Below are positions 9,239 through 16,067 of a DNA stretch of 64,000 nt, one piece after another. Location of the stretch: positions 32,978 to 96,977 of the forward strand of contig SCRA01000037.1 of the NCBI GenBank assembly GCA_004297985.1, read 5' to 3'. Below the pieces are notes generated by a model, which saw nothing but the letters and a program-made list of their open reading frames with translations, was not told the origin of the DNA and made no database searches. The translations under genes and the position numbers were made by a program. How positions within the stretch are numbered: the first letter of the stretch is position 1; each line of letters starts with the position of its first letter. Source of the stretch: a bacterium. Its GTDB lineage: Bacteria; Vulcanimicrobiota; Vulcanimicrobiia; Vulcanimicrobiales; SCRA01.

Positions 9239-10380
9239 TGTCAACTGAAGCCGTCGAACGCTTTCCCAAGATCACCGATGAAGGATTGGCCGAGCTGCGC
9301 GAGCGGATCGGGGCAAAGATCGAAAAGACGCTCGAGCCCTGGTGCTATGAAGCCACGCGTGACAACATCCGCCACTATGCCTATGGCATCGGCGACGACA
9401 ATCCGCTCTGGTGTGACCCCGAGTACGCCGCCAAGACGCGCTGGGGCGGTATCGTGGCGCTCCCTAGCTTCTTGTTTGCGACGAACCGGATCGTTTCAGG
9501 TTACGTTGGTGGCCTCTCAGGCGTGCACGCGATGTGGGCCGGTGCCGATTGGACGTGGCATCTGCCCGTGCGGCGTAACGACGAGATCACCACGGAGGCG
9601 TGGCTCAAAGATCTGATCGAGCACGAAACGCACTTCGCCGGGCGCGCCATTCAGCAGATCTATCACGTCGACTTCAAGAATCAGAAGGGCGAGCTGGTCG
9701 CCGAAGCGGATAGCTGGTGTTTCCGTACCGATCGCGATCACGCGCGCAGCGGACCCAAGTATGCGGATGTCAAGAATCGTCCACCCAAGCGCTACACGGA
9801 AGAGGAACTGGCTGCGATTTTCGATCTGTACGCAAGAGAAGACGTGCGCGGAGCGACGCCGCGCTACTGGGAAGACGTGCACGTGGGCGACAAACTCCCG
9901 ACGCTCGCGAAAGGCCCGATGACGATTACGGGATTTATCGCTTATGCGCAAGGCTGGGGCGGTCTTTACATTCGCGCGAACAAGCTGAATTGGAAGCAGT
10001 TCAGCAAGCATCCCGGCCTCGGCATTCCAAATCGCTTCAACGTGCCGGATTGTCCGGAGCGCGTGCATTGGGATTCCGAGTTCGCCCTGCGCGTCGGCGC
10101 ACCCGGCGCTTACGACTACGGTCCAGAGCGCTGCTCGTGGCTCACCCACCATCTCACCAATTGGATGGGCGACGACGGGTTTCTGCGCAAGGCGAGCTCG
10201 AAGATCCGGCGTCACAACCCTGAGGGCGATACGCTTCGCATCGACGGGCATGTCATCCGTACGTTCGTCGAAGAAGGCCGCCACTTGGTAGAGGTCGCGC
10301 AAGAGGCACGCAATCAGGATGGCGAGCTAAGCGTGATCGGCGCCGGCATCGTTGAGCTGCCGAGCAAGAGCACGCGCTGA
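9238..10380 (+). CDS. Two-domain MaoC / FAS1-like dehydratase
   Basis: The track extends the ORF back to 8677 in a shadow frame; the real start is the ATG of MSTEAVERFPKITDEG, overlapping the ligase stop by one base, giving 380 residues. The first half (CYEATRDNIRHYAYGIGDDNPLW) is a FAS1-type or N-terminal MaoC hot-dog domain, and the second (YWEDVHVGDKLPTLAKGPMTITGFI) a second hot-dog. Such double-hot-dog proteins hydrate or dehydrate enoyl-CoA esters. It is co-transcribed with the acyl-CoA ligase. It may act in the same pathway as the single-domain MaoC gene across the promoter region, at another chain position or stereochemistry. Confidence 0.85.
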   Translation: MSTEAVERFPKITDEGLAELRERIGAKIEKTLEPWCYEATRDNIRHYAYGIGDDNPLWCDPEYAAKTRWGGIVALPSFLFATNRIVSGYVGGLSGVHAMWAGADWTWHLPVRRNDEITTEAWLKDLIEHETHFAGRAIQQIYHVDFKNQKGELVAEADSWCFRTDRDHARSGPKYADVKNRPPKRYTEEELAAIFDLYAREDVRGATPRYWEDVHVGDKLPTLAKGPMTITGFIAYAQGWGGLYIRANKLNWKQFSKHPGLGIPNRFNVPDCPERVHWDSEFALRVGAPGAYDYGPERCSWLTHHLTNWMGDDGFLRKASSKIRRHNPEGDTLRIDGHVIRTFVEEGRHLVEVAQEARNQDGELSVIGAGIVELPSKSTR

Positions 10381-10420
10381 GACGTAGCAGCGGCCAAGGA
10401 GCCCCGGCACTGTAACCAAC

Positions 10421-10454
10421 GCATAAAGCCGTACGAGATCGTACGGCTTTATGC
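10421..10454. terminator. Bidirectional terminator between convergent genes
   Basis: GCATAAAGCCGTACGA and TCGTACGGCTTTATGC are perfect 16-base inverted arms around a 2-base centre. AAA and TTTAT flanks make it usable from both strands, though the T-tracts are short. The stop codon of the minus-strand IclR gene lies inside the right arm. Confidence 0.75.
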
Positions 10455-11231
10455 CACGCCGTGGACTATAGCGTTCCGTATTTCATCGGCGATTCGGTCG
10501 GCAACCTTCTTGATGGCAACGCCGAAGCGATCGATGCCCTCCGCGGGAAGATCCTGCGTGGACCCTAGGCTGCATACCACGAACGTGACCTGACCGTCAA
10601 CAAGGACGGGGGCGGCCACGGCATTCGCATTCCGGTAATATTGAGTCCGCGAAACGGCCCATCCACGCTTGCGTATCTTCGGGAGCTCGGCCAAAAATGC
10701 GTCGTTATCCGCCACGGTCTCCCGGTCGGGTGGCCGGCGCCCACTAGAGCGAATCATTCGCTGGGCATCGGCCTCCGGCATGAACGCTACTTGAGCCCCT
10801 CCCATCGCAGGGGACGTCACCGGAAAGGTCTGGCCGACGCTCACCGTCACCTTGATGATGTGCGAGCTGTTCATCGCATCAACGACGATGAATTCGCGAT
10901 CCGGGAGCAGGCGTGCAACGAAGATCGTGAGCTGTGTGGTTTCGACCCATTCACGGAGATAGGGTCTTGCCAATCGGATGTACCAATCACGCTCTGCCGC
11001 CAGCGCGCCCAGCGGTATCAGTGCGGTTCCGAGTACGTACGCCTTCGTCCTTCGGCTGAAACCGAGGATCCCGCCCTCAACCAGCGCTTTGAGAATGCCA
11101 TGGCAGGAGCTGCGGCTAATCGCGAGCTCATCGGCAATCTGATATGCGCGAGCCGACTCGACGAGCGATAAGTGGCGGAGTATCCGTATCGCTGTTCCGA
11201 CGGCAGGAACCGCCTGCTTTGTCTCACGCAC
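10449..11231 (-). CDS. IclR-family transcriptional regulator (selenoprotein cluster)
   Basis: I start at the GTG giving VRETKQAVPAVGTAIRIL, preceded by GAGG and 8 bases downstream of the TRAP binding-protein stop; the 325-residue track ORF is too long. This gives 260 residues: a helix-turn-helix (YQIADELAISRSSCHGILKAL) followed by an effector domain (LTIFVARLLPDREFIVVDAM, VGQTFPVTSPAMGG, RKRGWAVSRTQYY). It is the last gene of the CaiB, 351-residue protein, UGSC, DctP operon and probably regulates it and the divergent dctQM. It shares little beyond the fold with the other IclR protein of the window. Confidence 0.88.
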   Translation of the reverse strand: MRETKQAVPAVGTAIRILRHLSLVESARAYQIADELAISRSSCHGILKALVEGGILGFSRRTKAYVLGTALIPLGALAAERDWYIRLARPYLREWVETTQLTIFVARLLPDREFIVVDAMNSSHIIKVTVSVGQTFPVTSPAMGGAQVAFMPEADAQRMIRSSGRRPPDRETVADNDAFLAELPKIRKRGWAVSRTQYYRNANAVAAPVLVDGQVTFVVCSLGSTQDLPAEGIDRFGVAIKKVADRIADEIRNAIVHGVA

Positions 11232-11239
11232 CCCTAACC

Positions 11240-12304
11240 TCAGGCTCTTGTGTTGCGGAAACCCTGGACGATGTCTCGACCGATCTTCGGCTCCCATTTC
11301 TCGACGACGGTCGCCGTGGCGCGTTTCCAAGCGCCCAGGTCGTTGGCGGACAGGGTCAGCGCCTCTCGCCCCTTTCCGGCAAGAGCATGCTTTGCCCTCG
11401 AGAGCATTGCGTCGAGCACCGCCCACGAACCTCTGATTTCATCCGACAGCGTGGACGAGATCAGGTTCCGAGTTGAGGCATTGAGTGCGTTCCACCAGTC
11501 TCGCTGAACGAGCTGCAGGTATCCGACCTTCCACATCTGAGGATCGACCCCGTACATCGCGATGTCCGATAGCACGGCGTTCCACGCAAGGTAGGTGGCT
11601 ACGGCCGCGTCCACCGTTCCTTGGCTCATGGCGAGAGGAAGCTGTGGGAAAGAAATATCGACCGGGCCCGCTCCCAACGCGCGGATGGCATCAGCCGTGA
11701 TCTGGCCGGACAGATTTCGTACTTTTAGCCCGTGCATGTCGGCCAGTGTCCGCAGCGGCCGCTTCGCGCTGACCACGATGAGCGGCCCAAGGTCAATGAT
11801 GTCGCCAATGACGATCAAACCGTTGTCCGACAAACTCTTCGAGACAAGCCTGCCCGGGGCCGTTTCCAAGGCACCGCGGAATTGCCTCTGGGACGCGAAC
11901 TCGTAGGGTAACTCGAATGCCCCGGCTGCTATGCCGTACGGTTCGACGTAGAATGCGCTGGTCGATACCATCTGCAACGTAGCGCCCTGCGACGTAACCA
12001 GCGTCTGCATGCCGTCCGAATCATTGAAGAGTTGGCCGGCGGGAAATACTTGAACCGTGATCTTGCCGCCGCTCCTCTCCTTGATCTTGTCGGCCCATTT
12101 CTTCAGGGTGAGATCGTTGATGAAATTGACCGGAGCTTCGTGACTCACACGAATCGTCAATGTCTCGATTGGTCCGCCGCTGGATTGCGCGGCAGCGGCT
12201 TTCGGCAGTGCCATGCTCATAGCGCCTGCCCCAGCCCATTGCAGCAGTTCCCGCCGAGAGACGAACCTCATGGGAAGCCGGCTATCTGGTGACCTTTCTA
12301 TCAC
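11240..12304 (-). CDS. TRAP transporter periplasmic binding protein, DctP-type
   Basis: 354 residues. The GTG start has a strong GGAGGAGGGG site. The N-terminus carries SRRELLQWAGAGAMSMALPKAAAAQ, a twin-arginine (Tat) signal. TIRVSHEAPVNFINDLTLKKWADKI, SGGKITVQVFPAGQL, LADMHGLKVRNLSG and the conserved arginine of that last stretch are DctP features for binding an organic acid. Its membrane partners DctQ and DctM lie on the opposite strand beyond the CoA-transferase, so the transporter is split across a divergent promoter. Placement directly behind the UGSC gene ties the substrate to that protein. Confidence 0.9.
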   Translation of the reverse strand: MIERSPDSRLPMRFVSRRELLQWAGAGAMSMALPKAAAAQSSGGPIETLTIRVSHEAPVNFINDLTLKKWADKIKERSGGKITVQVFPAGQLFNDSDGMQTLVTSQGATLQMVSTSAFYVEPYGIAAGAFELPYEFASQRQFRGALETAPGRLVSKSLSDNGLIVIGDIIDLGPLIVVSAKRPLRTLADMHGLKVRNLSGQITADAIRALGAGPVDISFPQLPLAMSQGTVDAAVATYLAWNAVLSDIAMYGVDPQMWKVGYLQLVQRDWWNALNASTRNLISSTLSDEIRGSWAVLDAMLSRAKHALAGKGREALTLSANDLGAWKRATATVVEKWEPKIGRDIVQGFRNTRA

Positions 12305-12339
12305 GGTCCCCTCCTCCGGAGCCGAAGCCCTCGTTGCGA

Positions 12340-13212
12340 TTATCGAATGGTCATCTCACGTGGGTCGATCAGTTCTACGGCTTGCACGGTTGGATACGCC
12401 TTACGTATCGCGCTCTCCACGATGTGCTGAAGCGCGCTCTTGGAAACGATGCATTCGAGACAAGTCTCCGGCGTCACCACCAGACGCACGGTTACCGAAC
12501 TCGCGCCCGCCGCTACTACCTCGAGGTCGGCACCATCGGCATTGAAGCCGCTGCGAAGCTCCTTGAGTGCCGCCGTAATCGCGGCTACCGCGTCGCTCGT
12601 CGCTGCCGGCTGTACAGACGGCTCGTCAAGCTCGTTCCCGAGAAGATACGCGACGATTGCGGGCATGATCTCGTCTGCACGCGCTACGACCTCGTCTGGC
12701 GTCAGTCCGGCGATTGGATGCCGCATGATCACCGGTTCGTAATCGGGCCGCCCGAACGCTGATGCGTGCGCGCGTGCCGATCCGAGAAAGGCCGACGTAT
12801 GAATCGCCACGGAGGGAATCCCGCGCGTCTCCAACTCGATTCCGTCGTGCACACTGCACGACACGCAGGACCCTCAATCACCCACCGCAGTGACAACGAA
12901 GTCGCATCTTGCGACCAGATCGTCGATGATCTCCTCGCTCGCACGGCGCGCATAAATGAACTTCGTCGTTCGGTACGGCTCCAATGTTCCATACCGGTCG
13001 ACGAGCAGATGTCCGATGCGGTCGAGTAGGCGGTCACCATTCCCCTTGCGATTGTCCAACAATCCAGGGCGCTTACCCGCGAGCGACTCCAAGCGCAGCG
13101 CCGCCGCCAGAGTTTTTGAGGAATGATCCGTTGGATCGACGATGCCCAGCTCGGCCAGCCGCTTCGCGGCGAGCGCCTTGCGGTCGTCACTGGTTGAAGT
13201 AAATGTCTGCAC
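12340..13212 (-). CDS. UGSC-family selenoprotein with C-terminal NifU-like domain (in-frame TGA = Sec)
   Basis: The ORF track gives two pieces, 12874-13386 and 12340-12864. They are in the same frame and separated only by one TGA. Read through, the junction is VVTAVGD-U-GSCVSCSVHDGIELETRGIPS, the defining motif of the UGSC (seleno)protein family, with Sec at residue 113 and Cys at 116 and 119. LLDNRKGNGDRLL (51-63) and FGRPDYEPVIMRHPIAGLTP are other family features. Residues about 207-286 (AALKELRSGFNADGADLEVV ... TCLEC) resemble the NifU C-terminal domain with its CxxC at 251-254. The start is a GTG with GAGGAG upstream, 2 bases after the preceding stop. A SECIS-like hairpin follows the TGA. 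The family's biochemical role is unknown to me; a redox or sulfur/selenium-dependent step on the TRAP substrate is inference. Total 290 residues. Confidence 0.88.
12844..12862 (-). promoter_or_regulatory. Bacterial SECIS hairpin candidate
   Basis: On the coding strand, GTCGTGCA-GTG-TGCACGAC is a perfect 8-bp stem with a GUG loop. Counting the U of UGA as 1, the loop begins at 23 with G-U. Bacterial SECIS elements place a loop with an early G within roughly 16-37 bases of the UGA, and E. coli fdhF uses G23 and U24. This element lies inside the coding sequence, as expected. Confidence 0.75.
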
Positions 13213-13214
13213 GT

Positions 13215-14270
13215 CTAATTGCTCCTCGCTTGTTCGATCTTTCGAGTTGCCGAGCGAGAGGACCAGCCCGGAAGGTAGGCCGAGTGCCTTCCCGGTCCGC
13301 CGGTGACGATCACGGAGATATCGTCGGCACGCCGGCAGACTGGAACCATCACGTCGTCGCGCTGACGGTCGATCCAATGCGGCCACGTGTTGTACTTAGC
13401 CGTGTCCGCGCCGTAAATCCCGCCCGCCTTGAGGCGGCGATGTTCGTTGCGCGCGTTGTCGAAGAGGAACTGCTTCACGTCGGCTTTCCGAAAACGCTTC
13501 GCGGCACATACTCCCGCGTGCTCCGGACACAGCGCGACGAAACTCTCGCCCATGAGGTACGGGTGGTTCGATCCGAGGTTGGACATCATGCTGCCGACCG
13601 TCGTGAGCAGATCGAACGGGTTGTCGACCATCTGATTATTGATGTTATGAGGTGCCTCGCTGCCGTAGACGGTGACCGTGCTGTCATCCGGACTGAACCC
13701 GCGCTCGACGTGCAAAGGTTCCCACGGGGATTCCTCTTCATTTTCTCCGATGCAGTATGTGTATTTCCCCGGGTGGCCAAGAGTCGCCTTATCCGTGACT
13801 CCCGGGACGGCGCCGCCGATGTTCACCAGGATGAGCTTGACGGCTCGGCCGATCGTGGCATTGGCGCGCCAGCCCTGCCCGAATACGTTTGCCCCGCAAT
13901 TGACGTCGAGCTCCTTCCGGATGGGGCCATTGATGATCAGAAGGGGGGTCGAAAGATGCGTCGAGCACTGCATTCCGCCGAGGTTGAACTTGTCGTCGAG
14001 CATGGCATCGATGGCGGTCAGGATCACTGGCATGTATTCCGGCCGGCATCCCGCCATCACCGCGTTCGCGGCGACCTTCGCCACGGTTGCCTTGCCGCCG
14101 AGGGGCGGAATGTGCGCAACAAGATCGTCCGGAGAACGATCGACGTACTTCACGAATTCGTCGACGAGTTCCGGTAGAGGTGGAACGACGGGCAAGCCGT
14201 CGGTCCAGCCGGCTTGGTACATCAGCTCGATCGCCTCGATCGCGTCGCGCGACACTCGAGAGCCAATCAT
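13215..14270 (-). CDS. Conserved protein of unknown function, partner of the UGSC selenoprotein
   Basis: 351 residues, soluble, no signal peptide. The start ATG overlaps the CoA-transferase stop (ATGA) and has GAGGAGG upstream; the UGSC gene begins 2 bases after its stop, so the two are surely co-translated. I recognise no enzyme family. Distinctive stretches are GWTDGLPVVPPLPELVDEF, CSTHLSTPLLIINGPIRKEL, GANVFGQGWRANATIGRA, GKYTYCIGENEEESPWEPLH and GSEAPHNI. There are seven or more Cys, several in short conserved-looking motifs, and an N-terminal helical part. I have an impression of having seen similar proteins beside UGSC genes but cannot name a domain. It could be the catalytic partner on which the selenoprotein acts. 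Confidence 0.75.
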   Translation of the reverse strand: MIGSRVSRDAIEAIELMYQAGWTDGLPVVPPLPELVDEFVKYVDRSPDDLVAHIPPLGGKATVAKVAANAVMAGCRPEYMPVILTAIDAMLDDKFNLGGMQCSTHLSTPLLIINGPIRKELDVNCGANVFGQGWRANATIGRAVKLILVNIGGAVPGVTDKATLGHPGKYTYCIGENEEESPWEPLHVERGFSPDDSTVTVYGSEAPHNINNQMVDNPFDLLTTVGSMMSNLGSNHPYLMGESFVALCPEHAGVCAAKRFRKADVKQFLFDNARNEHRRLKAGGIYGADTAKYNTWPHWIDRQRDDVMVPVCRRADDISVIVTGGPGRHSAYLPGWSSRSATRKIEQARSN

Positions 14271-15418
14271 GCGGGCCTCCTCAACATACTGATCGGGTGC
14301 TCACCCAGAGTCGGAGGCGGCAGCGAGACGCGTGCGGGCGTTTCACTCAAGAGAACGGGCGAACGGACCACCGTGACCGAGCCATATGCTGGGTGCTGCA
14401 TCTCGACGAGCAAGCTATTGTGAATGACCTGAGGATCGGTGAGGACCTCGGCAAACGAGTTGATCGGACCGCACGGAACGCCAACCGCTTCGAACGCCTC
14501 AAGCCATTCGTCCGCGGTTCGGCTCAGGAGCACGGGACGGACGAGGTCGAGCAGAGCGCTCTTGTGCTCGACGCGTAGAGCATTGGTTTGAAAGCGCGGA
14601 TCTACCGAAAGGTCGTCGCGTGACAGCGCGTGACAGAAAGGGTGCCACACCTTGTCGTGGAGCACGCCGAGGTTGATATATCCGTCGGCGGTTCGAAACG
14701 TCCCGTAAGGCACGATCTGCGCGTGTTGGTTGTGACTGGTTGGTTGAGGCGTCTTCCCGTTCGCAGCCTCCGCAGCGACGAGATATCCGGAGCAGGAAAG
14801 GAGCGAGTCGAGCAGCGAGACCTCGACGCGCTGGCCGCGTCCCGTCCGCTCTCTGGCCTTCAGCGCGAGAAGGATGCCGAATGCCGCGTTAATACCGGCG
14901 AGATGGTCGATGAGATTTACCCCGGGCCTCTGAGGCGGTCCGTCCGGCTCCCCGGTCACACTCATCAAGCCTGCAATCCCCGCGACGAACAGATCGTACG
15001 CGTGTTTATCCGCCTTGGGGCCGCTGGTTCCGAAACCCGTAATCGTACAGTAGATGAGCCGGGGGTTTATGGCTGCAAGCTCTTCGTACCCCAGGCACGC
15101 TCGTTCCACATAGACCGGCCGGTAGTTGTGGATCAGGACGTCGAATTCAGTGACGGCGGAACGGAGAATCTCTTGGCCGCGCGCGGAGTTCAGGTCGAGA
15201 GCCACCGACTTCTTGCCACGATTGAGGCTGAGATAGTAGGTTGATTCTCCTGCGATGTACGGGGGGAAAGCGCGCGTGTCATCGCCTCGAGATGGCTCCT
15301 CGACCTTCACTACATCGGCGCCGTGATCGGCGAGCAGCATCGTTGCGTAAGGTCCGCTCGCAATGCGCGTGAGATCGAGTACGCGGAGTCCGGCTAATGC
15401 CCCAACTGAATTCAACAT
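14267..15418 (-). CDS. CaiB/BaiF family (class III) CoA-transferase
   Basis: 383 residues. VLDLTRIASGPYATMLLADHGADVVKVEEP is the family N-terminus, with NRGKKSVALDL, YDLFVAGIAGLMSVTGEPDG and the DLFVAG aspartate used for the acyl-enzyme anhydride, then LLDSLLSCSGYL and VPCGPINSFAEVL. It moves CoA between acyl-CoA and free acid donors. It is the first gene of the selenoprotein operon, so the TRAP-imported acid is probably handled as a CoA ester. An extended-minus-10 promoter lies about 28 bases upstream; no clear Shine-Dalgarno sequence is seen. Confidence 0.92.
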   Translation of the reverse strand: MLNSVGALAGLRVLDLTRIASGPYATMLLADHGADVVKVEEPSRGDDTRAFPPYIAGESTYYLSLNRGKKSVALDLNSARGQEILRSAVTEFDVLIHNYRPVYVERACLGYEELAAINPRLIYCTITGFGTSGPKADKHAYDLFVAGIAGLMSVTGEPDGPPQRPGVNLIDHLAGINAAFGILLALKARERTGRGQRVEVSLLDSLLSCSGYLVAAEAANGKTPQPTSHNQHAQIVPYGTFRTADGYINLGVLHDKVWHPFCHALSRDDLSVDPRFQTNALRVEHKSALLDLVRPVLLSRTADEWLEAFEAVGVPCGPINSFAEVLTDPQVIHNSLLVEMQHPAYGSVTVVRSPVLLSETPARVSLPPPTLGEHPISMLRRPA

Positions 15419-15445
15419 ATCGAATTTCTAGCAGCAGGTGAGAAA

Positions 15446-15475
15446 AGTGTATCACCCGTCGTGTTGAGACGTCAA
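15446..15475 (-). promoter_or_regulatory. Sigma-70-type promoter for the selenoprotein operon
   Basis: On the minus strand TTGACG, an 18-base spacer and TACACT with an upstream TG (TGATACACT) form an extended minus-10 promoter. It fires toward the CoA-transferase start at 15418, leaving a leader of about 20 bases. Confidence 0.6.
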
Positions 15476-15525
15476 GAGACGCTCCCGCGATGGAGCTAAA
15501 GACATATTGAAATCAGTATGACGAA

Positions 15526-15554
15526 TTGACTTTGAGCATTGCCGGTAGTACACT
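15526..15554 (+). promoter_or_regulatory. Sigma-70-type promoter for dctQM, probably leaderless
   Basis: TTGACT, a 17-base spacer and TACACT. The box ends 7 bases before the dctQ ATG, so transcription should begin at or next to the A of ATG. No Shine-Dalgarno sequence precedes the start, in agreement. Confidence 0.65.
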
Positions 15555-15560
15555 CGGCCA

Positions 15561-16067
15561 ATGGACGCGCGCAACGGCGCCTCCGCCGGGCCGATGAGGT
15601 TGCTAACCCAAGCAGCTCAGCTCGTTGGTGCCGCGGGCATCGTTCTGATGCTCGTCGTCTCGGCTTTCGCGGCGATTGAGCGCTACGTCTTCCACACGAG
15701 CGGCGCTTGGATCGAAGAGATCGAGCAGTACCTCATGCTCATGACCGTCTTTGTCGTGAGCGGCAGTGCCTACACCGACGGCGAGCACGTTAACGCCGGC
15801 ATGCTAGTCCGTTTACTTCCTCTCCGCGGGCGGCGGATAGCGGCGCTTGCGACCGACGTCATCGGACTCGCGTTCTGCGGTTTCATGTTCTGGGAAAGCC
15901 TGTTGAAGGCGCTTCAGCTTCATGCTGCGCGCATTCATTCCGGGACGTCGTTACAGACGCCGTTGTACCTGGTTGCTCTGTTGCTTCCAATATCTATGGT
16001 GCTGCTGGGCGTCGCCTTTGCCAGCCGCATGACGCGCACGAGTCGCGACGGGGAGGGCTCGGCTTGA
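15561..16067 (+). CDS. TRAP transporter small permease, DctQ-type
   Basis: 168 residues with four hydrophobic segments, the size and layout of DctQ. FAAIERYVFHTSGAWIEEIEQYLMLMTVFV has the conserved W-x-E-E pattern of the family. It bridges the binding protein and the large permease. It overlaps dctM by four bases (TTGA). The matching dctP is on the other strand 3 kb away, which is less common than a dctPQM string. It is predicted to be translated from a leaderless mRNA. Confidence 0.88.
   Translation: MDARNGASAGPMRLLTQAAQLVGAAGIVLMLVVSAFAAIERYVFHTSGAWIEEIEQYLMLMTVFVVSGSAYTDGEHVNAGMLVRLLPLRGRRIAALATDVIGLAFCGFMFWESLLKALQLHAARIHSGTSLQTPLYLVALLLPISMVLLGVAFASRMTRTSRDGEGSA

Noticed and set aside
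12340-13386. Two separate hypothetical proteins as given by the ORF track
   Set aside because: They share a frame, the break is a lone TGA at the U of a UGSC motif, and a SECIS-like stem follows; one selenoprotein is the better reading.
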